Assembly: GCA_017936385.1 (NCBI GenBank)
Contig: JAGBFQ010000013.1
Location: 1 to 64,000, forward strand
Direction of reading: 5' to 3'
Source: Rikenellaceae bacterium
GTDB taxonomy: Bacteria > Bacteroidota > Bacteroidia > Bacteroidales > Rikenellaceae
Length of the DNA stretch: 64,000 bases
Shown: positions 38,652-47,792 of the stretch, piece after piece
How positions within the stretch are numbered: position 1 is the first letter of the stretch
Layout: every line of letters begins with the position of its first letter
Translations under genes and position numbers: made by a program
The notes under the pieces: model-generated
Database searches by the model: none
What the model saw: only the letters and a program-made list of their open reading frames with translations
What the model was told of the DNA's origin: nothing

Positions 38652-39317
38652 ATGATTAAGATAGCAAGATTCACGTTCAACCCCCTGGGCGAGAACACAT
38701 ACGTCCTTTGGGACGAAACCGGCGAATGTATCATCGTAGACGCCGGAAACGCCACCCCGCGAGAGAATGACGCACTCGACACGCTGATTGCCGACAACAA
38801 CTTGCGACCCGTCATGGCACTCAACACACACGGACACTTCGACCACGCGCTGGGCGTCGCCCACCTCAAAGAGAAATACGGAGTGCCCTGGGCTCTGCAC
38901 AGCGACGACAATTTTTTAGTGGAATCGGCCCCTCTGAGTGCCTCCATCTTCGGTGTAAACGCCGGCAACATCCCCACTCCCGACATCGACATCAAGGGTC
39001 AAGCAACCATTTCGTTTGGCAACTCGACACTCGAACTCATCCACACACCCGGACACACACCCGGTCACGTGTGCATCTACGACCGCCAGGGAGGAGCTCT
39101 GCTGACGGGTGACACACTTTTCCGCGAGAGCATCGGACGCACCGACCTGCCGGGTGGCGATTACAGCTGGATTATGCGTAGCATTATCGACAAAATCATC
39201 CCGCTGGGCGACGAAGTGAGCATACTGCCCGGCCACGGTGAGTCGAGCAACATAGGCCATGAAAGTATGTACAACCCCTTCGTTGTGGAGGTTATCAACG
39301 GCGAAATCAACTGCTAA
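38652..39317 (+). CDS. MBL-fold metallo-hydrolase (glyoxalase II-like)
   Basis: A 221-aa metallo-beta-lactamase-fold hydrolase. The metal-binding motif is TH60-G-H62-F-D64-H65. Later ligands are in LIHTPGHTPGH and LLTGDTLF (the bridging Asp), and the final His is in ILPGHG. This short form resembles hydroxyacylglutathione-hydrolase-like proteins with unknown thioester substrate. It opens a three-gene operon with fkbM-like and trmD, 6 nt before the next gene. Confidence 0.88.
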   Translation: MIKIARFTFNPLGENTYVLWDETGECIIVDAGNATPRENDALDTLIADNNLRPVMALNTHGHFDHALGVAHLKEKYGVPWALHSDDNFLVESAPLSASIFGVNAGNIPTPDIDIKGQATISFGNSTLELIHTPGHTPGHVCIYDRQGGALLTGDTLFRESIGRTDLPGGDYSWIMRSIIDKIIPLGDEVSILPGHGESSNIGHESMYNPFVVEVINGEINC

Positions 39318-39323
39318 CAGCCT

Positions 39324-40112
39324 ATGTCACTTGCACAATCCATAAAACGTCTGCTGTACAGACACCTCTCGTTGGAGAACTACCTCAAGACTTTGAGTTG
39401 GGGTTTCTTTGCGGGCTTCCGCTTGGGGTTTGCTCCGCGCAGTGCCGCCTATGAGTACCCCCACTTCTTGAAACGACTCGTCACGAAGGGCGATACCGTG
39501 CTCGACATCGGAGCCAACCTGGGTTACTACTCCCGCATATTGTCACGTCTGGTGGGCAGCACCGGCCGCGTCTTTGCCGTGGAGCCCGTAGCTCCCATTC
39601 TGGGTGTTCTGCGCCACAACCTGCGCCGATGTCACAACGTCGAAATCATGAACTACGCCCTCGGAGCCGAGAACAAGCCCATACGCATGGGTAACGACTC
39701 GAGCCGCTACACGGGTTACATGGGCACGGGACAAAACTTTGTGATGGACGCCGAAAACACCACCGAGGAACATGCCACACAGGAGTTCACCGCCACAATG
39801 CGACGAGGAAGCGAACTCTTTGAGCGATTGCCGAGGTTGGATTTCATCAAGTGCGACATCGAGGGCTACGAAGTGGTGGTGATGAACGAGATGCGACCCG
39901 TATTGGAGCGCCACCTGCCCACCGTGCTTATCGAAACGGGTGACGAGAAGCGCGTGCGCATCGCAGAGTTGTTCGAGGAGTTGGGCTATGCGGCCTTCAC
40001 CCTCGCAGACGGACGACTCACCCCTCTCACCCCGGAGAGCACCAAAGACATAGTATTCATTCACGCGACCAAGTTGCCGCGTTACACTCATCTCACACAG
40101 CAATGCGAATAG
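39324..40112 (+). CDS. FkbM-family methyltransferase
   Basis: A 262-aa SAM-dependent methyltransferase of the FkbM type. The SAM-binding loop is [18 protein letters not shown] with the acidic strand [21 protein letters not shown] matches the family's D(V/I)EGxE motif, and [10 protein letters not shown] is the later conserved strand. FkbM enzymes O-methylate sugars or other small molecules, and the substrate is unknown. Its 3' end overlaps trmD by 10 nt, suggesting translational coupling rather than functional linkage. Confidence 0.87.
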   Translation: MSLAQSIKRLLYRHLSLENYLKTLSWGFFAGFRLGFAPRSAAYEYPHFLKRLVTKGDTVLDIGANLGYYSRILSRLVGSTGRVFAVEPVAPILGVLRHNLRRCHNVEIMNYALGAENKPIRMGNDSSRYTGYMGTGQNFVMDAENTTEEHATQEFTATMRRGSELFERLPRLDFIKCDIEGYEVVVMNEMRPVLERHLPTVLIETGDEKRVRIAELFEELGYAAFTLADGRLTPLTPESTKDIVFIHATKLPRYTHLTQQCE

Positions 40113-40780
40113 ACATCCTGACCGTACTGCCCGAATTGCTCACCTCACCCCTTGGCGAGAGCATCGTAAAGCGTGCCCAAAACGCCGGACACGCCGAGAT
40201 TCACATACACAACCTGCGCGACTACACCGACGACCGACGACGCACCACGGATGATTATCCGTTTGGAGGCGAGGCCGGCATGGTGATGAAAATCGAACCC
40301 GTCTATCGCGCCATCGAGAAGCTCAAAAGTGAACGCCACTACGACGAGATTATCTACACCTCGCCCGACGGCATAACCTACAACCAACACGAGGCCAACC
40401 GTCTGTCGACTCTCGAAAACATCATCATTCTGTGCGGCCACTACAAGGGTATCGACCACCGCATCCGCGAGCACCTCATCACGCGCGAAATCAGCATTGG
40501 CGACTACGTGCTGACGGGTGGCGAATTGGCCGCAGCGGTGATTGTGGATAGTGTAGTGAGGATTATTCCGGGCGCCATTGGCGACGAGGAGTCGGCCTTG
40601 ACGGATTGTTTCCAAGACAACCTGCTGGCACCGCCCGTATATACACGCCCTGCGGAGTTCAACGGCTGGCGAGTACCCGACGTGCTGTTGTCGGGCAACT
40701 TTGCCGAGATTGAGAAGTGGAAAGAGAGCCAAGCCTACGAGCGCACCAAAGCGTTACGCCCCGACTTGTTAGAGGAATAG
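40103..40780 (+). CDS. trmD: tRNA (guanine37-N1)-methyltransferase TrmD
   Basis: A 225-aa SPOUT-class TrmD that methylates G37 next to the anticodon to prevent frameshifting. Family motifs present include [13 protein letters not shown] at the N-terminus, [27 protein letters not shown] and the trefoil-knot [14 protein letters not shown]. The C-terminal domain has [19 protein letters not shown] and the closing [10 protein letters not shown]. It is a full-length protein with an overlap with the methyltransferase gene upstream and a hairpin immediately downstream. Confidence 0.97.
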   Translation: MRIDILTVLPELLTSPLGESIVKRAQNAGHAEIHIHNLRDYTDDRRRTTDDYPFGGEAGMVMKIEPVYRAIEKLKSERHYDEIIYTSPDGITYNQHEANRLSTLENIIILCGHYKGIDHRIREHLITREISIGDYVLTGGELAAAVIVDSVVRIIPGAIGDEESALTDCFQDNLLAPPVYTRPAEFNGWRVPDVLLSGNFAEIEKWKESQAYERTKALRPDLLEE

Positions 40781-40783
40781 ACT

Positions 40784-40809
40784 GTTCTTTTTGAGTCATC
40801 AAAAAGAAC
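40784..40809 (+). terminator. Terminator-like hairpin after trmD
   Basis: GTTCTTTTTGA (40784-40794) pairs perfectly with TCAAAAAGAAC (40799-40809) around a 4-nt loop, 4 nt after the trmD stop. The stem is A/T-rich and lacks a following T-run. Confidence 0.5.
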
Positions 40810-40837
40810 CAAAAAATGACCCGCAGACCGGGGGATT

Positions 40838-40878
40838 AACTCCTCTGTATATTCCACGCGGGAATACACAGAGGAGTT
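40838..40878. terminator. Second hairpin in the trmD-lpxB spacer
   Basis: AACTCCTCTGT-TATTCC pairs with GGAATA-ACAGAGGAGTT (40838-40878) around a 4-8 nt loop, with one mismatch, followed by ATAAAATTCC. It is a long stem in the 200-bp spacer, and this or the preceding hairpin probably ends the trmD transcript. No promoter for lpxB was recognised with confidence. Confidence 0.5.
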
Positions 40879-40980
40879 ATAAAATTCCGCGACTGCTGTT
40901 CACTTTGATTCATTGACGAAGCAAACAGAGCAACATTATATTTATCTAAAAGCCAATGGCGAACAGCCAAAAGCCTAATT

Positions 40981-42114
40981 ATGAAATACTACTTGATTGC
41001 GGGTGAGCCGAGTGGCGATTTGCACGGAGCAAACCTGATGCGCGGAATACTTAAATATGACCCCGAGGCGGAGTTCCGTTTCTGGGGCGGCGACAAGATG
41101 GCCGAGGTCGGAGGTGCACAGAATTTGGTTAAGCACTACCGCGAAACCTCGTTCTTCGGTGTGGTGCAGGTCATTGCCAACGTGCGAACCATCTTCCGTC
41201 AGTTGGACGAGTGCCAAAGCGACCTTTTGCAGTGGGCACCCGACGTGGTGATTCACATCGACTACCCCGGGTTCAACTTCAAGGTGGCAAAGTTCGCCCA
41301 CAGCCACGGAATTCGCACCTTCTACTACATCGCCCCCAAGGTGTGGGCGTGGAAAGAGCACCGCGTGAAATTGATTCAACGATACGTCAACCGACTGTTC
41401 ACCATCTTCCCGTTCGAGAGCGAATACTTCCGCAAGTGGAACATCGAACCAATCTTCTGTGGCAACCCGCTGGTGGATGCCATCGAGGAGCGAATTTCGG
41501 AGTACCCCACGCGCGAGGATTTCACAAAAGAGTGCGGATTGGATGAACGACCCATCATCGCCCTTGTGGCGGGCAGTCGTCGCAGCGAAATCAACAAGAA
41601 CCTGCCGCTTATGGCCAAAGTTGCACGCTCGTTTGGGGATTATCAGTTTGTGGTGTCGGGCGTGAAGTGGCTGGATAAAGAGCTGTACGATAAGCACTTG
41701 GAGGGCACCGACATACGCATCGTGTTCGACAAGACCGACGCACTGCTCAAACACTCCGTGGCGGCCATCGTAACCTCGGGCACGGCTACACTCGAAGCGG
41801 CGTTAATTGGTGTTCCCGAAGTGGTGGTTTATCGTACCGATATAGTGCTGAACACATTGAAACACATAGGCTTGCACTCCTACATCTCACTGGTGAACAT
41901 CAACCTGCAACGCGAATGTGTGGCCGAAATCATACAATCGTCGATGGATTCGCGCCGTGTGGAGAGTGAGTTGCGCCGTATCCTACCCGGAGGCGACCGC
42001 AGGGAGGCTATGCTCCGCGACTTTGATGGGCTCCGAAAACTTATTGGCGGCAGCGGCTCGTCGGAGCGCACGGCCTGCGAAATGGTTAAACTGCTAAAAG
42101 AGAACACACAATGA
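40981..42114 (+). CDS. lpxB: Lipid-A-disaccharide synthase
   Basis: A 377-aa LpxB, the GT19 glycosyltransferase that joins UDP-diacylglucosamine and lipid X into the lipid A disaccharide at the inner membrane. Family motifs visible are LIAGEPSGDLHGANLM at the N-terminus, VIHIDYPGFNFKVAKFAH, the YYIAPKVWAWKEHRVK block and SGTATLEAALIGVPEVVVYR. It is full length. It overlaps the next gene by 4 nt (ATGA), so the FAH-family and Maf proteins are probably co-translated in the same operon. Confidence 0.97.
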   Translation: MKYYLIAGEPSGDLHGANLMRGILKYDPEAEFRFWGGDKMAEVGGAQNLVKHYRETSFFGVVQVIANVRTIFRQLDECQSDLLQWAPDVVIHIDYPGFNFKVAKFAHSHGIRTFYYIAPKVWAWKEHRVKLIQRYVNRLFTIFPFESEYFRKWNIEPIFCGNPLVDAIEERISEYPTREDFTKECGLDERPIIALVAGSRRSEINKNLPLMAKVARSFGDYQFVVSGVKWLDKELYDKHLEGTDIRIVFDKTDALLKHSVAAIVTSGTATLEAALIGVPEVVVYRTDIVLNTLKHIGLHSYISLVNINLQRECVAEIIQSSMDSRRVESELRRILPGGDRREAMLRDFDGLRKLIGGSGSSERTACEMVKLLKENTQ

Positions 42115-42734
42115 AAATCATCTGTATAGGACGCAACTACCGCGCCCACATCGTTGAGTTGGACCACACGGACCAAATTCCGACGGCTCCCCAATTCTTT
42201 TTGAAACCCGACACGGCGCTACTGCGCAACAACGACCCGTTCTACGTTCCCGATTTCAGCAATCAGGTGGACTACGAAACCGAACTTGTGGTGCGCATCA
42301 ACCGTGTGGGTAAGTGCATTGACCGCCGTTTTGCCCCGCGCTACTACTCGGAGGTGGGACTCGGTATCGACTTCACGGCGCGTGACCTGCAACGCGAGGC
42401 CATAGCCCGAGGTCTGCCGTGGGAGATGTGCAAGGGTTTTGACCGTTCGGCCGGTTTGTCGCCCGAGTTTGTGTCGCTGGAGGAGTTGGGTGGCGACGTT
42501 CAGAACCTGCACTTCGAGATGACGCTCAACGGCGAGGTACGCCAGAGCGGCTGGACGGGCGACATGATTTTCACGGTGGACGAGATTATTGCCCACGTGT
42601 CGCGTTTCATGACTCTCAAAATGGGCGACCTGATTTATACGGGAACACCCGTGGGAGTGGGTCCCGTAGCCTCGGGCGACAGACTCATTGCAAGGCTCGA
42701 AGGGCGAACTTTGTTGGATTTTGACATCAGATAG
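42111..42734 (+). CDS. Fumarylacetoacetate hydrolase (FAH) family protein
   Basis: A 207-aa FAH-domain hydrolase. It begins KIICIGRNYRAH, has FFLKPDTAL and DYETELVVRI (metal-binding acidic residues), GIDFTARDLQ, the KGFDRSAGLSPEF segment and a C-terminal GDLIYTGTPVGVGPV. These match acylpyruvase/oxaloacetate tautomerase-like members that cleave or tautomerise 2,4-dioxo acids with Mg2+. Exact substrate is undetermined. The start codon overlaps the lpxB stop. Confidence 0.9.
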   Translation: MKIICIGRNYRAHIVELDHTDQIPTAPQFFLKPDTALLRNNDPFYVPDFSNQVDYETELVVRINRVGKCIDRRFAPRYYSEVGLGIDFTARDLQREAIARGLPWEMCKGFDRSAGLSPEFVSLEELGGDVQNLHFEMTLNGEVRQSGWTGDMIFTVDEIIAHVSRFMTLKMGDLIYTGTPVGVGPVASGDRLIARLEGRTLLDFDIR

Positions 42735-42739
42735 AATAT

Positions 42740-43330
42740 ATGTTGTTACACGAAGCTCTCAAAAACAGACGAATCATTTTGGCCAGCCGCTCGCCCCGAC
42801 GACGAGAATTGCTGGGCGACTGCGACCTGCCGTTCGAAGTGGCCGACAGCTATGAGGTGGAGGAGGTTTACCCCGAGGAGTTGCCTGCCGACGAGGTGGC
42901 CGAATATCTGTCACGACTCAAAGCCGACGGTTATCCTTGGCCGCTCGCCCAGGGCGACATCCTCATCACGGCCGACACGGTGGTAATCAACGACGACCGT
43001 ATCTTGGGTAAGCCCGCCGACCGCACCCAAGCCATCGAGATGATTCGCTCACTGGCGGGTCACACACATAGGGTGGTTACGGGTGTTACGATACGTTCGG
43101 CCGAGCGCAGCGTATCGTTCTCGTCGTCGTCCGAGGTGCGTTTCCGAGAGCTGGAGCCCGACGAAATTGAGTACTACATCGACACCTACCGCCCATACGA
43201 CAAGGCGGGAGCTTACGGGATTCAGGAGTGGATAGGATGCACGGCTATTGAATCCATCAGCGGCTCGTTCTACAACGTTATGGGCCTGCCCGTAGCCGCG
43301 CTCTACTCCCGACTCAAAGACTTTGCATAA
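42740..43330 (+). CDS. maf: Maf-family nucleotide pyrophosphatase
   Basis: A 196-aa Maf protein, a house-cleaning nucleoside triphosphate pyrophosphatase (dTTP/UTP or modified nucleotides). Motifs are ILASRSPRRRELLGD at the N-terminus, DILITADTVVINDDRILGKPAD, RSLAGHTHRVVTGV and YDKAGAYGIQEW near the C-terminus. It is 5 nt after the FAH gene and 21 nt before the peptidase gene, all in one direction. Confidence 0.93.
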   Translation: MLLHEALKNRRIILASRSPRRRELLGDCDLPFEVADSYEVEEVYPEELPADEVAEYLSRLKADGYPWPLAQGDILITADTVVINDDRILGKPADRTQAIEMIRSLAGHTHRVVTGVTIRSAERSVSFSSSSEVRFRELEPDEIEYYIDTYRPYDKAGAYGIQEWIGCTAIESISGSFYNVMGLPVAALYSRLKDFA

Positions 43331-43351
43331 TCACAAAAAAAGCGTAATACT

Positions 43352-45391
43352 ATGAAAAAACTACTACTCTCGCTGCTTTTTGCAGCAACCTCGCTCGGTC
43401 TTTCGGCCGACGAAGGCATGTGGCTGCCCAACCAAATCGGTCAGCGTATCAAAGACATGAAGGCCAAAGGCTTTAAACTTTCGGCCGAGGACATCTACAA
43501 CGAGAACGGAACTTCGCTCAAAGACGCCATTGTGCTGTTTGGCACGGGCTGTACGGGTGAGATGGTTTCGCCCGACGGCCTGCTGCTGACCAACCACCAC
43601 TGCGGCTACGGAGCAATCCAACAACACAGCAGTGTTGAGCACGACTACCTGACCAACGGTTTCTGGGCTATGAGCCGTGATGAGGAGTTACCCAACCCGG
43701 GACTGACCGTCACCTTCTTGGAGCGCATGGAGGATGTTACAGCACGTGTCGAGGCCGGTGAGAAACCTGCCGACATAGCCAAACAAGCCAGCCAGGGCGG
43801 AAAATACAGCGTTCGCGTCGAGCCGCTCTACTACGGCAACCAATACATGATGTACGTGTCGAAGGTCTATAAGGATGTTCGTCTGGTAGGCGCACCCCCT
43901 TCGGCTGTAGGTAAGTTCGGCGGCGACACCGACAACTGGATGTGGCCCCGCCATACGGGTGATTTTTCGGTATTCCGCGTCTATGCCGACGCCAATGGCG
44001 AACCCGCCGAGTACTCCAAGGACAACGTTCCCTTGAAGCCCAAGCGTTACTTTGCAATCTCGACCCGAGGAGCCGACGAGGGTGACTTCACGTTCGTTTA
44101 CGGTTTTCCAGGCACCACTCAGGAGTATCTGATTTCGGACGCCGTGGCCTACACCCTCAACCGCTCGAACCCTGCCAAAATCGCGCTGCGTACTATGCGC
44201 CTTGACGTAATCAAAGAGGCTTCGGAGGCTGACCGCGGTGTGCGCATCCAATACGCTGCCAAACAGGCTCGCATTGCCAACGCTTGGAAAAAGTGGCAAG
44301 GCGAAAGTCTGGGACTTGCACGTCTGGGTACCATTGCTTCGAAAAAGGCTTACGAGGCCGAATTCCAACGTTGGGCCGACAGCAAACCCGAATACGCCCA
44401 CTTGTTGGACAGTATGCGTGCCGCCTATGCCCGCCACGAGGATGACTTTTTCCGCCGCGAGTTTACGTCTGAGAGCATCTTTGCCATCGAGATTGTGAAC
44501 TTTGCTCGTTGGTGCTCGAGTCGCGTGGGCAAAGAGCTGAAGGCCGCCGATAGCGACTACATCGACGCTTTCTACAAAGACTATGTGCCTGACATCGACC
44601 GCCAAACCGCCAAGTTGATGATTGCCGAGTATCTCAAAAACATCGCCGATGCACCCGCCGAGTGGGCTACCGAAGTTCGCACCGCAGGTGTGGAGCGTTG
44701 GGTGGATGCTCTCTACGACAACAGCGCACTGCTCGACCCCTCGAAAGTTGAGAAACTGCTGGCCGACAAAGAGGCTTTCAACGCCGACGTTACTGTGAAG
44801 TTTATGCAAACATTCAACACCGATTACTATCGCTCAAAGGGTAGCCTTATCAGCCGCCTGCCCGACATCGCTCGTTGGTACAAGCCCTACCTGAAAGCCC
44901 TGCGCGAGTGGGACACCGAGCGTGCCTTCTATCCCGACGCAAATCTGACGCTGCGTGTGGCTTACGGCAAGGTTGCGGGCTATCACTACGCCGACGGTGT
45001 TTATCACCGCCCCTACACCACGCTCGACGGAATCATCGAAAAGGACAACCCCGAAATCTACGACTACAACGTACCACAAGCCCTGCGCGACGCCTATGCC
45101 GCCAAGGATTACGGTCGTTGGGCACGTCAGATGTATGGCCGCACAACCGTACCCGTGGCATTCCTTGCAGCCAACCACACCACGGGCGGCAACTCGGGAA
45201 GTCCCATTCTCAACGCCAAAGGTGAATTGCTGGGTCTGAACTTCGACCGCACCTGGCTCAGCACCATGAGCGATATTCAGTACGACCCCGAAGTTTGCCG
45301 CAACATCTCGGTTGACATTCGTTATGTGCTGTTCTTCATCGACAAGATTGGCGGTGCGGGCTACCTGCTCGACGAGATGACTCTGAAATAA
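43352..45391 (+). CDS. S46 dipeptidyl peptidase, DPP11-type (Asp/Glu-specific)
   Basis: A 679-aa periplasmic serine exopeptidase of family S46 with signal peptide ending SLGLSA. Catalytic elements are His82/83 in LTNHHCGY, a candidate Asp204 in PRHTGDFS, and Ser615 in GGNSGSP. Exactly 18 residues after the serine there is an arginine (R633 in LNFDR). In characterised S46 enzymes, arginine at this place (Arg673 in Porphyromonas DPP11) selects acidic P1 residues, whereas DPP7 has glycine. It therefore likely removes N-terminal X-Asp/X-Glu dipeptides from peptides imported into the periplasm. It is last in the lpxB operon, with a terminator following. Confidence 0.93.
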   Translation: MKKLLLSLLFAATSLGLSADEGMWLPNQIGQRIKDMKAKGFKLSAEDIYNENGTSLKDAIVLFGTGCTGEMVSPDGLLLTNHHCGYGAIQQHSSVEHDYLTNGFWAMSRDEELPNPGLTVTFLERMEDVTARVEAGEKPADIAKQASQGGKYSVRVEPLYYGNQYMMYVSKVYKDVRLVGAPPSAVGKFGGDTDNWMWPRHTGDFSVFRVYADANGEPAEYSKDNVPLKPKRYFAISTRGADEGDFTFVYGFPGTTQEYLISDAVAYTLNRSNPAKIALRTMRLDVIKEASEADRGVRIQYAAKQARIANAWKKWQGESLGLARLGTIASKKAYEAEFQRWADSKPEYAHLLDSMRAAYARHEDDFFRREFTSESIFAIEIVNFARWCSSRVGKELKAADSDYIDAFYKDYVPDIDRQTAKLMIAEYLKNIADAPAEWATEVRTAGVERWVDALYDNSALLDPSKVEKLLADKEAFNADVTVKFMQTFNTDYYRSKGSLISRLPDIARWYKPYLKALREWDTERAFYPDANLTLRVAYGKVAGYHYADGVYHRPYTTLDGIIEKDNPEIYDYNVPQALRDAYAAKDYGRWARQMYGRTTVPVAFLAANHTTGGNSGSPILNAKGELLGLNFDRTWLSTMSDIQYDPEVCRNISVDIRYVLFFIDKIGGAGYLLDEMTLK

Positions 45392-45423
45392 AAGTTGAGG
45401 GGTTCCCCCCCACCACAAAAAGT

Positions 45424-45459
45424 TAGAGGTTGTGACCGTTTGCAAAGTCACAACCTCTA
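45424..45459. terminator. Terminator after the S46 peptidase gene
   Basis: TAGAGGTTGTGAC (45424-45436) pairs with GTCACAACCTCTA (45447-45459), followed by TTGTTTTT. The stem is perfect and lies between convergent genes, so it probably works in both directions. Confidence 0.85.
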
Positions 45460-45500
45460 TTGTTTTTGACGTATGTCGTCGGGAGTTTCCCTCTCCGCAA

Positions 45501-45677
45501 CTATTTGATGCGGTCGCGGAGCAGGAAGTAGTAAATGGCAAGGCCAATCCACGAGCAGCTCAGCAGGACAACCGAGATAACGATTTTCCACAGAACATCA
45601 ATCTGTTTGGTGGTGAAAAGGTCGTAAACGCACCACAATGCACAGGCCAAACCTGCAAGATAAAGAATAGTTCCCAT
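45501..45677 (-). CDS. 58-aa membrane protein, PLDc_N-like
   Basis: A short minus-strand ORF begins with ATG at 45675-45677 and stops at 45501. The product is MGTILYLAGLACALWCVYDL... with two hydrophobic helices (about 3-17 and 31-50) separated by a charged TTKQIDVLWK segment, and ends LLRDRIK. The pattern 'helix - DxFxxKxxxxxKxxW - helix - GxxxYYFLLRxR' matches the phospholipase-D-nuclease N-terminal (PLDc_N) type small membrane proteins frequent in Bacteroidetes. It lies 43 nt after the DEAD-box helicase on the same strand, so is probably its operon partner. Function is unknown. Confidence 0.75.
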   Translation of the reverse strand: MGTILYLAGLACALWCVYDLFTTKQIDVLWKIVISVVLLSCSWIGLAIYYFLLRDRIK

Positions 45678-45720
45678 GACTAAAGTTTTTTTGAGTTAAA
45701 GTTTATGTTTATTAAATGAA

Positions 45721-47532
45721 CTAACGATTGCGACGGCGTTGCTCTTTCTGCTCGCGGCGGCTTAATTTACGCGAAGCAGGCTTGGCCGGTTTCGACGCCT
45801 TGTCGCGTCCCTTTTTAGGCGCCTTGTACTCCGAACTGTGACTACCCTCGGCTTGGCGTTTACCAGCCGAGCGAGCCTTACGGTCGGTCTTTGTCACGGC
45901 CTTCTCCTGCGACTTGGCTATACGACGCGAATTACGTGCGGCACGACCCTGTTTGGTACCGCGCACCTGCTCGCGAATCTCGGCAATAGGTCCCTGGTCC
46001 GACAAACCATTGAGCATTTGCACAACATCGCGGGCGCGCTCAAAAGGAATCGTGGCCGTCGAGTAATCCTCCATCACCTTGACATGGTTGATTTCGGGGT
46101 CGGCGAGTCCACATTCACGCTTGAGCAGTTTGACCAATCGTCGGCAATCGTAGCCGTCGCGGGCACCAATGGCCATCACGATGCACGACTTACCTTTGCG
46201 GTCGACGTTGATACTTCGTATCTCGGGATAGTTACTCTCGCTCAACTCGTTATTGAAAGCCAAGCGGAGCAGTGCACTCAACACCACCTCGGGCGAGTAG
46301 CTCTCCAACAACTCTTCGGCCATCGGAGCACACTCGGTGTAGGTTTCGCTTTGGACGATTTGGAAGAGGTCCTCCTTGATTTTGTTGCGTTTGATAGCCA
46401 CCACATCGGCAGGCGTAGGCAGTGTTTCGAGTTTGATGTCGGCCTTGATGTCGCGGCGCAGGAACCCGAATTGGCGCATCTCGGAGGGCGAAATGAAGGT
46501 TATGGCCGTACCCTGTTGTCCTGCGCGACCGGTTCGTCCGATTCGGTGGACATAGCTTTCGCTGTCCTGCGGCAACGAGTAGTTAATGACGTGTGTCAGA
46601 TTGCTGATATCAATTCCTCGCGCAGCCACATCGGTGGCTACCAGTATATTGACCGTTCGTGCGCGGAACTTGCCGAGAATCTTCTCGCGCACGCTCTGCG
46701 AAATGTCACCATGCAAACCCTCAGCCGAATAGCCTCGTTCGGTAAGGCGAGAGGTGATTTCGTCGACACCCACCTTCGTACGGCTGAACACGATGCCGTA
46801 AAAATCCGGTTCGACGTCGATAATACGTGTCAGCGCATCGAGTTTGTCACCCTCACGCACCTCGAAATATATCTGATTGGTAAGTTCCGTTGTGAGTGTC
46901 TGCGACTCCACCTTGAGATGCTCAACATCGTGCATAAAGCCCTCAGCCAAGGCACGTATGCGGTCGGGCATGGTAGCCGAAAAAAGCAGCACGCGGTGGG
47001 GCGAGGTCATGGCACTCATGATAGACTCTATATCCTCGATGAAACCCATATTGAGCATTTCGTCGGCCTCGTCAAGCACCAAGTGCGAAATCTGCGACAG
47101 GTCGAGCGAAGTTCGGCGAATATGGTCGAGTACACGTCCGGGCGTACCCACAACAACATCCACACCACGGCGCAAACGACGCAGTTGCTCCTCAATCGAG
47201 GCGCCTCCATAGATAGGCGCAATGGCCAATTCCGAGGTATTGAACGACTGCAACTCCTGGGTAACTTGCAGAGCCAACTCGCGCGTAGGCACCAACACAA
47301 TGGCTTGCGGAACGGTTCTTCGTGCACTGAGCAGTTGCACCAAGGGGAGTCCAAAAGCAGCCGTTTTGCCGGTTCCGGTCTGTGCCTGTGCGATGATATC
47401 GCACTCCTCCGAAAGTAGGTGGGGGATTGTAAGTCGTTGTATGGCCGAAGGTGTTTCGAACCCTTTGCGGGCGATGGCTTCGAGGATGTCGTCCGACAGT
47501 CCGAGTGCTTTGAATTCGTCGAGGTTGCTCAT
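45721..47532 (-). CDS. DEAD-box ATP-dependent RNA helicase (DeaD/CsdA-like)
   Basis: A 603-aa DEAD-box helicase that unwinds RNA, probably in ribosome assembly or mRNA decay. I chose the ATG at 47530-47532 (MSNLDEFKALGL), because the longer start at 47556 would lie inside the probable -7 box. Motifs are Q motif GFETPSAIQ, motif I AQTGTGKTA, motif II DEAD (VLDEADEMLNMGF), motif III SAT and motif VI HRIGRTGRAG. A DbpA-type RNA-binding domain (about 440-515) and a strongly basic Lys/Arg/Ser tail follow, which places it with CsdA/DeaD or DbpA rather than RhlE. Confidence 0.93.
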   Translation of the reverse strand: MSNLDEFKALGLSDDILEAIARKGFETPSAIQRLTIPHLLSEECDIIAQAQTGTGKTAAFGLPLVQLLSARRTVPQAIVLVPTRELALQVTQELQSFNTSELAIAPIYGGASIEEQLRRLRRGVDVVVGTPGRVLDHIRRTSLDLSQISHLVLDEADEMLNMGFIEDIESIMSAMTSPHRVLLFSATMPDRIRALAEGFMHDVEHLKVESQTLTTELTNQIYFEVREGDKLDALTRIIDVEPDFYGIVFSRTKVGVDEITSRLTERGYSAEGLHGDISQSVREKILGKFRARTVNILVATDVAARGIDISNLTHVINYSLPQDSESYVHRIGRTGRAGQQGTAITFISPSEMRQFGFLRRDIKADIKLETLPTPADVVAIKRNKIKEDLFQIVQSETYTECAPMAEELLESYSPEVVLSALLRLAFNNELSESNYPEIRSINVDRKGKSCIVMAIGARDGYDCRRLVKLLKRECGLADPEINHVKVMEDYSTATIPFERARDVVQMLNGLSDQGPIAEIREQVRGTKQGRAARNSRRIAKSQEKAVTKTDRKARSAGKRQAEGSHSSEYKAPKKGRDKASKPAKPASRKLSRREQKEQRRRNR

Positions 47533-47553
47533 CGGGGTTGTGTTAATCACCGA

Positions 47554-47583
47554 CAAAGTTACTATTTTTTTTGTATCGACAAA
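47554..47583 (-). promoter_or_regulatory. Promoter of the DEAD-box helicase gene
   Basis: The minus strand reads TTTG (47580-47583), an 18-nt spacer and TAACTTTG (47554-47561). The predicted start site lies between 47547 and the ATG at 47532, which argues against the longer ORF start. Confidence 0.6.
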
Positions 47584-47739
47584 AGATGTGGCATGTTACT
47601 GTTTTTATTCGGTTGCGTATTTTTCGCCACTTAATCCTCAAACTCACCACCCCCGAAAACCGATGGGTATAAATACGTAAAATGGGGACGTTTCGATAGT
47701 TAGGGATGTAAAAGTGAATGGTCGTTTGATGTTTTTTTA

Positions 47740-47747
47740 TACATTTG
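47740..47747 (+). promoter_or_regulatory. -7 box of the DUF819-Omp85 operon
   Basis: TACATTTG fits the -7 consensus, 45 nt upstream of the ATG at 47793. A correctly spaced -33 element is not evident (the nearest TTTG is only 11 nt away). Confidence 0.45.
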
Positions 47748-47792
47748 TGACTAAATAGAGTATCAATTGTAAAAAAACCCTAAACAGTTAAA

